This document shows positions 4,831-13,496 of a DNA stretch of 28,347 nt, in pieces. Origin of the DNA: JACRNA01 sp964366335 (GTDB lineage: Bacteria > Patescibacteriota > Microgenomatia > CAZETR01 > Amesbacteraceae); NCBI GenBank assembly GCA_964366335.1, contig CAYITQ010000007.1, positions 1-28,347 on the forward strand, read 5' to 3'. A model generated the notes under the pieces. The model was not told where the DNA came from, did not search any database, and saw nothing but the letters and a program-made list of their open reading frames with translations. The stretch's first letter is position 1. Each line of letters starts with the position of its first letter. Both the position numbers and the translations under genes were made by a program.

Positions 4831-6114
4831 ATGCCAAACGATATGGCGCCAGAAAATATAGAAGTAACTCGGACACCGATGCCTCATTTTGAGGCGCCCA
4901 CCACTACAACTGGGGTAGTTGAGGGGGGTCGCAAGAGAACACCGATGCCAGCCACTCGTGGTTTGTCTGATGTGAGGGCTACTATTGCGACTGAATCTAG
5001 ACCGAAAATTACCAATGGTAAGGGTGAAGAAATAAAGTTGAGGGAGCCAAAGATTAAAGATGTTGCAAAAGCTGAACTAGCCTGGGCAGAAGACATGCTC
5101 CCGGAATTTGGCCTAAATTTAGCAGGAGTTTTGTCGAGCTTGAGAAATGGAGCTAGGTGGGTGGGTAGAGTAGCTCCCCAGGCTTTGGAAAATATTATAA
5201 CTCTGAAAATAAAAGGGCCAGATGCAGTTTCTATGGGATTGATGGGCGCGACAAGGGATGTGTTGACAGCAACGAATAGCGCAGGAAGGACCTATTTTGA
5301 GGGGCAAAGAAAGTGGTCTATGTGGAGGGAAAATTTGCTCCCAGTGAGACTAGTGAGAGAAATTGCTAGAGAAGCGGAACTAAAGTTAATAGACATCTTG
5401 CAACCACCAGAAAAGAGGGATTTGTCCTTGTACATTTTTGATGTACGCGAAGGTGTCAGGTCGTGGGGAGTAGATCCACACAATCCGAGGAATGCTAATG
5501 ATTGGTACGAAAAACTATTTACGGAACCCCACACGGGACCAACCCCCAAGACAATTACTGGAATTGGTGAGGCGAGAGATAAGCTGAAGGGTAGAGAAAT
5601 GACAATTAAAGCATGCGATTACGCCTTAAAAACACTAAGGACTAACATGTTGGATGGGGTCTGGGCTGGTGGAAGATATCGAGGAATAGCCATGAAAGGG
5701 AGGGGGGGATATGTTCCCACGACAGAAGATGTAAAGGGAATGTATATGTTTATAAATTGCTTGGGGGGAGTAGACGCGATTAATATAATTAATTTCTTGT
5801 CTCAAAGGATGATGTCTTGGGAAGTTTCTGCGGATGGTGATGTACTTCTTACATCAAAAGGTATGACACATGTACCAAAAGGTATTATTGAGCTTGACAG
5901 GTCTTCAGTGACTGAAATTCAGACTGGTACGGCCGGATCTGCCTCCTTGAAGATAATTGATTGGTTAGGGAGACGTGGAGCAAGTACATACGAAAAAGTT
6001 CAGACATGGTTGGCAAGCCGGGGAAAGACACAAGACACACCAAGTTTTGTTGGAGGAAGATCTTATTCTGTGGGATCAATAAGGGTTCCGGAGTTTGGAC
6101 AACAGAAATATTAA
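4831..6114 (+). CDS. Large hypothetical protein (orphan)
   Basis: 427 residues, no signal peptide or confident membrane helix. The first about 70 residues are low-complexity with a repeated RTPMP motif (at about 14 and 36). The rest looks globular, with helical blocks such as RLVREIAREAELKLIDIL, a Gly/Arg-rich middle (GGRYRGIAMKGRGGYVPTTE) and a C-terminal block VDAINIINFLSQRMMSWEVS. No motif ties it to a known enzyme. It has its own strong promoter and is convergent with the VirB6-like gene, with a 25-nt gap. It is probably accessory cargo between the two secretion blocks. It might be a DNA- or RNA-associated protein from its basic patches, but that is speculation. Confidence 0.6.
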   Translation: MPNDMAPENIEVTRTPMPHFEAPTTTTGVVEGGRKRTPMPATRGLSDVRATIATESRPKITNGKGEEIKLREPKIKDVAKAELAWAEDMLPEFGLNLAGVLSSLRNGARWVGRVAPQALENIITLKIKGPDAVSMGLMGATRDVLTATNSAGRTYFEGQRKWSMWRENLLPVRLVREIAREAELKLIDILQPPEKRDLSLYIFDVREGVRSWGVDPHNPRNANDWYEKLFTEPHTGPTPKTITGIGEARDKLKGREMTIKACDYALKTLRTNMLDGVWAGGRYRGIAMKGRGGYVPTTEDVKGMYMFINCLGGVDAINIINFLSQRMMSWEVSADGDVLLTSKGMTHVPKGIIELDRSSVTEIQTGTAGSASLKIIDWLGRRGASTYEKVQTWLASRGKTQDTPSFVGGRSYSVGSIRVPEFGQQKY

Positions 6115-6139
6115 TGTGCGTTACTTATTCCTCGCTTAG

Positions 6140-7750
6140 TTATGGTAAAGTTGGAGCCCCACCACCACCTCCCCCGCTACCCTTGGGTTTCCCGCTGGTA
6201 AGTTGCCTTACCAAATTATTGACAACATCAGCCACTTCCTTGGAAGGATCGACATCTTTACACAAAGTATCTCTTAAAACAACCATTAACCCCGGCATGG
6301 CGCTAAAGAAAACCATGGGAAGAAGTATGGTTGCAAGTATCCAACCTCCACCAGCAGTGCCAAATTGTGTGATGTCTCCTAAGATAAATTCAGCACCATT
6401 GAGAAAAGGGAGTGTAAAACCCGGATTAAGTCCAGTTGTAAAAAAAGTCAAATTGGTTGGGTTCCATGGTGCACCACCCAAGTTAAACAATATAACAGCA
6501 AAAATCAAGAGAACCGCAGTAATTACAAAGACCGATGCGTTACCCACCACGCACTTAAACCACGGTACAAAACCGGATTTATGATTGGCGGGAACTATAT
6601 CCATCATTATTTGTAATGGACCAGAAATAGTAAGAATAATGAGATTTAAATACGCATGAAATAAGGTTACTACAATTCGTATTATGCATATAACTGACCA
6701 GACGAGTAATCCAAGTAAAACTGCCAATATCGTGTAGAGTAAACCTGGGCCACCAAAAGCTTGCATAATAAGCATTATAATAATAATTCCAATCGACAGG
6801 GAAATATACCACCACAGAAATACACCGCCGATATAGTTTGTGGCTGCAGTAGTAAGGGTAGTGATGTTTCCTGCAAGATTGGCGGGCAGGGACACGCCGG
6901 TAATTGCAATAAAACCCAAAATGGCTACGATGAAGACATAGATCATATCTATGACAAAACCGACGATGGCTAAAGAAAAAGTGATTAAGATCAGAGAGAT
7001 GGCGAGCTTGGGCAAAATCATCTGGATAGAGACCACGGTTTGGGGATTAATTTTGGTTCTAAACATGGCCATAAAACCGGCGGCGATCAAAAGAATTATA
7101 GAAATGAGATAAGCCATGTTGCGGGTAGCTGTCCAGAGTATGTTGATATTTGCCGATCCGGCTAATTTAGCATAGCCCAAGCCTTGAGCCGAAACAGGTG
7201 GGGCAAGCTGGAGCTTGGCCAGAGTAATTTTTAGCTGGTCTCTGGCCGAGGCCACGGGATGAGTAAAGGGAAAACTGATAATATCAGCCACTGGTTGAAG
7301 ACTCGCTGGGATCTGGCCGGTTTCTAAATTTTTAATAATTGTCACTAGATCTATAATGTCACTCATTTTGTTGGCCCGGGGCAGAAGCAAGGTGAAGATA
7401 CTATTTATGATCCAATTGACTTGGGCGTAGGTGTAGCGCTCGCCAAAAATTTCTTCTTTGGGTGAATCAAAAACTTTTTTGGAAAAAGTTCCCAAAGTCG
7501 GATTCCACCATTCCTGCTTGGTATCTGGTCTTGACAAAGCTTTTTGTAAAGCACACTGGATGGCTTCGCATTCCACTTGTTTTTCTGCTCCTAACTCGGC
7601 GACACAAAAATCTACCTCTTTTTGGTCAAGAAAGATAGTTAATTTATTATCAATTCCGCCTTTACATTCGGTGGCAACGGGAGTTTGGGCCAAAATAGGG
7701 GAAGCGAAAATCAATAAAAGCGTAAATAGGCTGAGCAGGAATCTTTTCAT
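6140..7750 (-). CDS. VirB6/TrbL-like polytopic T4SS membrane protein
   Basis: 536 residues from the ATG at 7748-7750 (a GTG sits one codon earlier; the ATG is 7 nt from an extended -10). Signal peptide MKRFLLSLFTLLLIFASPIL ending near AQT. Next comes an extracytoplasmic region with several Cys (TECKGG, VDFCVAEL, VECEAIQC), then at least six hydrophobic segments between about 210 and 500, including NMAYLISIILLIAAGFMAMF and GGVFLWWYISLSIGIIIIML. The tail is Gly-rich (GSGGGGGGAPTLP). Length, signal sequence plus membrane core and neighbourhood fit the VirB6-like channel component of CPR secretion loci. Sequence identity in this family is low, so the role rests on topology and context. It is last in the minus-strand block and separated from it by a decayed element. 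Confidence 0.68.
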   Translation of the reverse strand: MKRFLLSLFTLLLIFASPILAQTPVATECKGGIDNKLTIFLDQKEVDFCVAELGAEKQVECEAIQCALQKALSRPDTKQEWWNPTLGTFSKKVFDSPKEEIFGERYTYAQVNWIINSIFTLLLPRANKMSDIIDLVTIIKNLETGQIPASLQPVADIISFPFTHPVASARDQLKITLAKLQLAPPVSAQGLGYAKLAGSANINILWTATRNMAYLISIILLIAAGFMAMFRTKINPQTVVSIQMILPKLAISLILITFSLAIVGFVIDMIYVFIVAILGFIAITGVSLPANLAGNITTLTTAATNYIGGVFLWWYISLSIGIIIIMLIMQAFGGPGLLYTILAVLLGLLVWSVICIIRIVVTLFHAYLNLIILTISGPLQIMMDIVPANHKSGFVPWFKCVVGNASVFVITAVLLIFAVILFNLGGAPWNPTNLTFFTTGLNPGFTLPFLNGAEFILGDITQFGTAGGGWILATILLPMVFFSAMPGLMVVLRDTLCKDVDPSKEVADVVNNLVRQLTSGKPKGSGGGGGGAPTLP

Positions 7751-7757
7751 CACTCTA

Positions 7758-7766
7758 AGTTTAGCA
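7758..7766 (-). promoter_or_regulatory. Extended -10 promoter (TGC-TAAACT) for the VirB6-like gene
   Basis: Read on the minus strand, TGCTAAACT lies 7 nt before the ATG at 7750. The same 9-mer at the same distance precedes the first pilin gene (16174-16182), and the shared block extends on both sides (ATGCTAAACTTA). Both are directly downstream of a heptamer array. Confidence 0.5.
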
Positions 7767-7771
7767 TGAAA

Positions 7772-7806
7772 ATGTCTAATGTTTAATGTCTAATGTCTAA
7801 TGATTA
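7772..7806. repeat. Heptamer array, downstream flank of the decayed four-helix-bundle gene
   Basis: Five units in register: ATGTCTA, ATGTTTA, ATGTCTA, ATGTCTA, ATGATTA. It contains the stop codon of the pseudogene (7797-7799). The array at 8111-8145 carries the same heptamer in inverted orientation. Confidence 0.8.
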
Positions 7807-8110
7807 GATTTAGATTTCATAATACTGGCAATAATTCGTATTATTTCTTCCGTTTTAGATATCAAATCCAGACCCTCTGTATTTATTATTGGATATAGTT
7901 CAACAATCAAACCCAGCCAATATTTTACTTCACCCGCTTCTTTTTTCGAAATACTTAGTTTATAAAATACATCTCTGTTGGTACTTGCTTCCGTAGCTTC
8001 TTGAAAATTGGCCCCAATTGAAGTAATCGCTCTTACAAACTGATCAATAATTGATTTACTAAAACATAATTTTTAATTCGTAATCTTAACCCGTCAATTT
8101 TGTTTTCCAT
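7797..8110 (-). pseudogene. Decayed four-helix-bundle (S23/IVP, Avd-like) gene
   Basis: This fills most of the otherwise gene-free stretch 7751-8144. An ATG at 8108-8110 begins MENKIDGLRLRIKNYVLV and then reaches a stop. The long remaining reading, in another frame, starts around KSIIDQFVRAITSIGANFQE, continues with SISKKEAGEVKYWLGLIVEL and ends KSKSNH. The block ITSIGANFQEA is the family hallmark (compare SSIGANIVEG in the intact gene at 1321-1695). Start and stop are out of frame and the first helices are shortened, so a deletion or frameshift has inactivated it. Inverted heptamer arrays flank it exactly. Confidence 0.78.
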
Positions 8111-8145
8111 TAATTATTAAACATTAAATATTAGACATTAAACAT
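8111..8145. repeat. Heptamer array, upstream flank of the decayed four-helix-bundle gene
   Basis: Plus-strand units TAATTAT, TAAACAT, TAAATAT, TAGACAT, TAAACAT, in register, inverted relative to 7772-7806. The array ends at the first base of the stop codon of the adjacent secreted-protein gene (8145-8147). Confidence 0.8.
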
Positions 8146-10460
8146 TATTTAGTCGCTTTTTCAGCAGATTTAATATAAAGCTCCAGGGGAGCCGTGTTTT
8201 TGTCGACCACAGAGCTGTATTGCGGACTATCCAGACTGTCCACTTGTTGGTCAAAGCTGGGGTCACGGAAAACTGACATAGTGAATTCACCGGTAGTATC
8301 CTCCATAGAGGAAAAAGGAATATTTTGATACAATTTAGCCCAAATATCTTGATTTATCCAATCTACCGGACCGACCAAGGGTAAATTAATCATTCCCCGC
8401 CACCAAATATAATCATCCCAATATTTTTTAAAATTATCTTTATATTTTGGATCAGCCGGATCCGGGGGTAGATGGCCGGCAAACATTTTCAAGCGCTTGG
8501 CATCATTACTGGTCTGGCAAGACTCGGCCATGTCCAGATTTAAGGAATTTATCAGATTTCCCAGCCGGCTTAGCGAATCTGCACTATTTTCTCCAATTTT
8601 GGCCAAGTCTTCACCTAGCTTAGTTTCACCCAGGGGTGAAAGGATCGCTAAAATCTTTGAAGTATCTCCAAGAGTAAAGTTTTGCAACACCGGAATAAGT
8701 TGAGCCGTAGCACCAGAAGTCTTGGTGATGAAGTCATAAATATCATATGGTAGACTTGGTGAAATGGTCAGCAATGTCCATATTAATCTGATATTGGACT
8801 TGGTCGCGTCAGCCCAATTTTCAAGCGCTTTCACAACATAAGTCAGATCAACATCTTTTTTACAGCCCACAATATAATCATGAACGTCTTTAGTATCTAC
8901 CGATTTAATGATGGTGCCTTTGGCTGTGTTTTGTAAATCAAACGGCAATAATTTGCGGATTGGACCCGAGAAATTGACCACACGGTCAATATCATTTGGA
9001 TTTTTGGAATTTATGGGGAGCTGATCCCCGATTTGGGGAGTGCCGGTCAGATACCAAGACAGATATTCATTGACTTTTTGAGCATCGGTCAGAGTATTGT
9101 CCTGGGTATTACCCAATATTCCTACATTGGCATGGGCTAAATCGACGGTAATATCAAAAGCCGAAGTCCGCCAACAAGTGACAGTACCGCCATTTTGAAG
9201 CATGTTTTGAAAATCTCTTTTTTCTTGGTCCGATGTCCCGAATTCGCTGGGATAACAAACAGTATGAGCAAAACCCTCGGTTGTTCTATTTTCGTATAAA
9301 CCGTTTTTGCCATAGGGATCAAAGCGTTCGATATTTGATGGAGTGAGTGATGTCCCACAGGCAAAGGTGTTGTATTTTTTTTCGGCAATAGCCGGCGCTT
9401 CGGGAATGGATCTGGGAATTAAGGGATCACAAGGAGAACCTGGATAGGGGCGCAAGGGATGGTATTCCGGGTCAGCGGGATTGCCATCACAGGGATATTT
9501 GAGAGCATCAAATCCTTCATCCAGGGGACTTTTTTTGGTTGGAAGCTGGCTGGTTTTGCATGAGGGGGCAGCCCAAAATTCTGTATCCGGCTCATTGGGG
9601 CCGGCAAGAGCAAAAACATTGCGACCGGAGAAACTTCCGGCCACATATTCATTGAGTTGAGTTAGAAAACTTATATAAGTTTGAGAATTTTCAAACCCAT
9701 CGCCATTGTCTCCAACCCCCACCCGGATAATAGGAGTCAACCCTTTATCAAAAGCTCTACGTACCGCTTTTTGAGCAGCAACTTGATCATTGTTGGCAAT
9801 TTCTACCACATAACTCATGCCGGTATCAAAGCTATCTTGGTATAGACCATAATTGTCCCCTTGATTGAAATAAGAAGCTGAGTTTGCTCCCACATTAAAA
9901 CAAGACCCTTCGCAGATATAATTCAGCTCGGTCTTATCCCAAGAGAAAGTAGAGAATTTGTCGTTGTTGTTGAAAACATTAAACAAGACTGAGGCTTTAA
10001 CATGCCATCTGTTGGATAAATCTTTGAGCTTTCTTAACTCTTCTTTTAACCGGTCACGACCCACTTGACGGGGAATGTTATTGTCAGCGACATCTTTTTC
10101 TCCTGTTTCGGTTAGATAGATAGATTTGCCCGTGATGTTGGGGTTGGCGAGTTTTTCATCTAACCAGTCAGTAATCCGGTGGTTTTCGACGTTGTAAACG
10201 TTGCCGGCAATGCCGTCTAATTCACCAAACTTGGCACCATTTTGACCCATAGCATTAACAATGTCGTCAAAGGTATAAGAAGTCATGTTAAAAGCCGGAG
10301 ACAACAACTTGACATTGGACAAATTTCCCGCTCCGGCAATAATGGCATTCATATAGTCAGCCAGACTCTTTCCGACACATTGATAATTCAATTCTTGGGC
10401 CAAGGTCACTCCCGGATAAATAAGCAAAATTGTGGTGATGAACAAAAAAAGTTTTTTCAT
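8145..10460 (-). CDS. Secreted GH-A-like TIM-barrel protein (apparently circularly permuted)
   Basis: 771 residues from the ATG at 10458-10460, which overlaps the upstream stop by 4 nt. Signal peptide MKKLFLFITTILLIYPGVTL, cut near AQ. Two pieces of a clan GH-A-like barrel are visible. Residues about 24-121 (VKLLSPAFNMTSY, then LDGIAGNVYN and SIYLTETGE) resemble the second half, with Glu118 in the nucleophile position. Residues about 205-296 (GLTPIIRVGVGDNGDG to ALAGPNEPDTEFW) resemble the first half, with Glu290 in the acid/base NEP position. The order is reversed from canonical. The C-terminal about 450 residues are unrecognised. Context beside a lytic transglycosylase suggests a wall- or glycan-active accessory of the pilus locus. 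Catalysis is unproven. Confidence 0.6.
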   Translation of the reverse strand: MKKLFLFITTILLIYPGVTLAQELNYQCVGKSLADYMNAIIAGAGNLSNVKLLSPAFNMTSYTFDDIVNAMGQNGAKFGELDGIAGNVYNVENHRITDWLDEKLANPNITGKSIYLTETGEKDVADNNIPRQVGRDRLKEELRKLKDLSNRWHVKASVLFNVFNNNDKFSTFSWDKTELNYICEGSCFNVGANSASYFNQGDNYGLYQDSFDTGMSYVVEIANNDQVAAQKAVRRAFDKGLTPIIRVGVGDNGDGFENSQTYISFLTQLNEYVAGSFSGRNVFALAGPNEPDTEFWAAPSCKTSQLPTKKSPLDEGFDALKYPCDGNPADPEYHPLRPYPGSPCDPLIPRSIPEAPAIAEKKYNTFACGTSLTPSNIERFDPYGKNGLYENRTTEGFAHTVCYPSEFGTSDQEKRDFQNMLQNGGTVTCWRTSAFDITVDLAHANVGILGNTQDNTLTDAQKVNEYLSWYLTGTPQIGDQLPINSKNPNDIDRVVNFSGPIRKLLPFDLQNTAKGTIIKSVDTKDVHDYIVGCKKDVDLTYVVKALENWADATKSNIRLIWTLLTISPSLPYDIYDFITKTSGATAQLIPVLQNFTLGDTSKILAILSPLGETKLGEDLAKIGENSADSLSRLGNLINSLNLDMAESCQTSNDAKRLKMFAGHLPPDPADPKYKDNFKKYWDDYIWWRGMINLPLVGPVDWINQDIWAKLYQNIPFSSMEDTTGEFTMSVFRDPSFDQQVDSLDSPQYSSVVDKNTAPLELYIKSAEKATK

Positions 10461-12727
10461 GGTGTGATAAGGCATGTCGCGATATTTAAAACGCTTCTTT
10501 GATAACAAGTAGAAGGATCGTCCATACAAGCTGACCTGGGTGGATATCTGGGATCGGGATTTTGAGGGTCTTCACAGTAACCCAAATATTGTCTAGCGGA
10601 AGTCACAATATCAGATTTGTTCCAGGTACAGGATTGAGAAGGTCCTTTATTTGTATTAAGTTGATAGCCAACACATTGAGGGGGATCATATCGGTCTTTG
10701 CCACCCCTTTCTTGGCTAAGCTTTTTTGCTGCCGCAAAAGTAGAATCCAAGAGATTACAAATATTGGAAGTGCGGCCATCCGAAACACCAGCTTCGCTGG
10801 CAGCATTGGAAAATGAGGACCATGTATTAGGTAGGAATTGCCATGGACCTTTGGCACCAGAGCTACTAGTGTTGCCACTGTCACAATTGGCCACCTGACA
10901 GTTGGGGCCACTTGCGGCAACAACTTTGGCATCGTCCCAACCCCACGAAGGGTTAAGACCGCCCTCGTTGTAGAAAACACCAACCAAGACGGAAACGGGA
11001 ACCTTGTAGAACGAAGCCGCCGATTCAAATATATTTTTCATTGATGACGAGGGAAAAGACATTGAACAAGTTTGACATTGAGGGTCAACCGTAGGCAGAG
11101 TGGGTAGAGTAGGTGTACAGGCATTCTGATTATTGGATGGAGTAGTAGAAAAACCCGTGGGCCGGATGGCTTTTTGCAAACCCTGCAGGAAGTATTCATA
11201 TAGACTACCTAAGTGAGGAATATATATAGTTGGTTGAGTAGAGCCATTTCCGGTTTGCATATTTACTTGCGCTCCCTCCTGATTTACACCAACCGCGCTG
11301 GCAACAAAATTAGCCTGTGATGGGATTTCTTTAAACTCTTTGGGATTGCCTTGGGGAAAAATTCTTTTTATTACGGATTGAGAACCGACTACCAGAGTGT
11401 CATAAATATATTCAATAAGTGGCGTCTTGGTATACACAACCGCCCGGCCTTTGGTGGGATAATCATTACCGGCGCGGGTGGCGCATTTGTATGTAGTTTG
11501 GGCCGGTCCGCGAGGATTGGAAACGACAACACTTTGTGGCTGAAGAGAGCTGTAGCCGTTGCCCGCATATTCTGAACAGCACTTTGGGCGGGAACCGGAA
11601 CCAAATACACTAAAAGAATCATTGTCTTCTTTACATCCGTCCGGATGGGGGGCGGTTTGATAAGTATATTTCTGGGTATAAGTCAGGTTGGATACAATGG
11701 TAGGACCGAGCAGATCATCACCTGGGTTGACTTTGGTGTCGTTGATATTACAAAAACCGCTAGTTTTGTAAGGATTATCCGAGCCGTCAAAATTATAGAG
11801 TGGAGCGGGGGCGGAAGTACCAACTCTTAAAGAGGAATTATTATCAACTTGGTTAACAATCTGGGTGTTATCGTCTTTGCCTTGGTGAAAATAAATCTTG
11901 GATGTGACAGTATCGGTACTATCCAGACCGGAAGATGCAGTTTTGCCGGCTGGTACCGGTTCGGTATTGCGTTTAAACAGACTTGGTCCGGGATTAAATA
12001 TAGTTTGTAAAAGTGTTGACAAGGCTGAAATATTGCGCAAATGGGGAAAAAATAAACGGGATTCTCCGGACCCTATTTCATTTTTACCGCAAAATTGGGG
12101 ATTGGCTACCCCGGTTCTTTGTGGGGTGCAGTAAAAATTTGCATCATTGGGATTGGGAATGTCGGGATCAATAAAAGTAGCATCACTACGGGCACAGCCA
12201 AAGGCGCCGGAATTACACACAAATACTTTATAGACATCCGGGGTTTCACCCAACGATCTATTGTTTCTAAAAACTCCAATTTTGGATCCGTTATATGAAA
12301 ACTGATTGTCGGTTTCTCCCCCTGTCACCTCGACCCAACTTTTGTCCCCGGCAGATGTAATGCTGGAATTGGAGGTTCCTTTGGCAAATTCACGGCCATA
12401 ACAAGAATAACGGGAAGGATCATTTGTTTCCTGCGCGCAATAAGGTAATATTTCGGGCGATGAGCCACAGATAGGAGCCTTGACGGCAAATTCACTTCTG
12501 GTTTCCTCGGCCGTATCACAAAATAATTTTATGGTTTTGGTAATTGGCGGGGTAGTGCCACCACGGCCCGCAGATTGAGAATAAGTATATTGATAATCAT
12601 AACTATACGGGGAAGTTCCGGTACGGCCGCACTGGCAATTATCGGCGACGGGGTCGGCGCACCAGCAAGCGGCACGGGCGGGTGAAACCCGCCAGAGTAG
12701 TAGAAGTAGGGCAAGAAATTTTATCAC
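10457..12727 (-). CDS. Secreted protein with C-terminal lytic transglycosylase (VirB1-like) domain
   Basis: 756 residues starting at a GTG (12725-12727). Signal peptide MIKFLALLLLLWRVSPARA, then a long Cys-rich extracytoplasmic region (CWCADPVADNCQCG at 21-34, more than 20 Cys overall). The C-terminal domain from about 561 has the transglycosylase pattern: VLVGVFYNEGGLNPSW with catalytic Glu588 and GAKGPWQFLPNTW at 624-636. Such enzymes cleave peptidoglycan glycan strands; in secretion systems the VirB1 member opens the wall for the pilus. It lies 14 nt after the last pilin gene and overlaps the next gene by 4 nt, so it belongs to the pilin operon. The Cys-rich N-terminal part is unrecognised and probably disulfide-bonded outside the membrane. 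Confidence 0.82.
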   Translation of the reverse strand: MIKFLALLLLLWRVSPARAACWCADPVADNCQCGRTGTSPYSYDYQYTYSQSAGRGGTTPPITKTIKLFCDTAEETRSEFAVKAPICGSSPEILPYCAQETNDPSRYSCYGREFAKGTSNSSITSAGDKSWVEVTGGETDNQFSYNGSKIGVFRNNRSLGETPDVYKVFVCNSGAFGCARSDATFIDPDIPNPNDANFYCTPQRTGVANPQFCGKNEIGSGESRLFFPHLRNISALSTLLQTIFNPGPSLFKRNTEPVPAGKTASSGLDSTDTVTSKIYFHQGKDDNTQIVNQVDNNSSLRVGTSAPAPLYNFDGSDNPYKTSGFCNINDTKVNPGDDLLGPTIVSNLTYTQKYTYQTAPHPDGCKEDNDSFSVFGSGSRPKCCSEYAGNGYSSLQPQSVVVSNPRGPAQTTYKCATRAGNDYPTKGRAVVYTKTPLIEYIYDTLVVGSQSVIKRIFPQGNPKEFKEIPSQANFVASAVGVNQEGAQVNMQTGNGSTQPTIYIPHLGSLYEYFLQGLQKAIRPTGFSTTPSNNQNACTPTLPTLPTVDPQCQTCSMSFPSSSMKNIFESAASFYKVPVSVLVGVFYNEGGLNPSWGWDDAKVVAASGPNCQVANCDSGNTSSSGAKGPWQFLPNTWSSFSNAASEAGVSDGRTSNICNLLDSTFAAAKKLSQERGGKDRYDPPQCVGYQLNTNKGPSQSCTWNKSDIVTSARQYLGYCEDPQNPDPRYPPRSACMDDPSTCYQRSVLNIATCLITP

Positions 12728-12741
12728 CAGTTTATTTTACA

Positions 12742-13050
12742 CTAAATACATGGACCACCAGGAGTTCTGAGAGGGTTTGGAAGACAAATGGTAAAGACGG
12801 TAAAGTTAAGACCTAAGAAATTTCCCAGAAAATTGATAATTATCCAAGCAGACAGGGCTACTAACAATCCAATCAAGCCATAGGTCAGCGTCCTCTGAGC
12901 TTTGGCAGTTGCCTCTTTGTCTCCTCCGGCTGTCAAAAAACCAAACCCGCCAACTAACAACATAATCATGCAGGTCAAAGCCACACCAGCCAAGGACACA
13001 GTCAACAAACTGGTAAATACAGCTTCCAGTTGATCAATTCTTGCCGGCAT
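12742..13050 (-). CDS. VirB2/TrbC-like pilin-like protein, ninth in the tandem
   Basis: 102 residues, two membrane segments flanking the conserved LVGGFGFLTAGGDKEATAKA loop and the second-helix motif LTYGLIGLLVALSAW. Unlike the tandem's second gene from this end, it has no cleavable signal peptide. The C-terminus carries two Cys and a short Pro/Gly tail (NPLRTPGGPCI). The gap to the upstream gene is 2 nt. VirB2/TrbC proteins polymerise into conjugative pili. Whether this one is a structural pilin or an assembly accessory is unknown. Confidence 0.75.
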   Translation of the reverse strand: MPARIDQLEAVFTSLLTVSLAGVALTCMIMLLVGGFGFLTAGGDKEATAKAQRTLTYGLIGLLVALSAWIIINFLGNFLGLNFTVFTICLPNPLRTPGGPCI

Positions 13051-13052
13051 AT

Positions 13053-13475
13053 TTAATACTCACCAATCTTTTTAAGTGTAAACTGGAAAATATTTATACC
13101 AAACAAGGCTTGAATAATAAAGGCGATGGCATAAGCTGAGAAAACAATAGCTAGGCCAATCAGGGCATTGGTAATCTTTTTTCTGGCCTTGTCAGTTCCT
13201 TCTTTATCTCCTCCGGCCAAAATCCATTGGACTCCACCGACTAGTAAAAATATAAAAGAGAGTAGGGCTGCGCCGATAAGCAGTAAATTGATTCCGGTGG
13301 AAATCAAATTTCCCGGCTTAAAATTGGTAATACCGGTAAAATTAGATGAACCCCCCAGGCCCTTGAGATTAATATCGTTGTCTCCTAGACCTTGACCCAA
13401 AACAGACATCGGAGACACGGCAAAGACGAAAGCTGTAGCTGATGCCAATTTGAAAAATTTATTTAATTTTGTCAT
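13053..13475 (-). CDS. VirB2/TrbC-like pilin-like protein with signal peptide, eighth in the tandem
   Basis: 140 residues. Cleavable-looking signal peptide MTKLNKFFKLASATAFVFAV ending near SVLGQ, about 40 residues of mature N-terminus, then two membrane helices around GGVQWILAGGDKEGTDKARK and ITNALIGLAIVFSAYAIAFI. The signal peptide and best match to the shared consensus make this a strong candidate for a structural subunit. The gene follows its neighbour by 21 nt, the largest gap inside the tandem, so its translation is probably initiated independently. Confidence 0.8.
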   Translation of the reverse strand: MTKLNKFFKLASATAFVFAVSPMSVLGQGLGDNDINLKGLGGSSNFTGITNFKPGNLISTGINLLLIGAALLSFIFLLVGGVQWILAGGDKEGTDKARKKITNALIGLAIVFSAYAIAFIIQALFGINIFQFTLKKIGEY

Positions 13476-13496
13476 GAATCCTTATGTCACCTCCTC

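Noticed and set aside
6579..6973. Short open frames antisense to or out of frame within the VirB6-like gene
   Set aside because: Shadow readings of a well-supported membrane protein; composition is unlike real proteins.
10461..10529. N-terminal extension of the GH-A-like protein
   Set aside because: It lies in the coding end of the upstream gene; the 4-nt overlap start gives a proper signal peptide.
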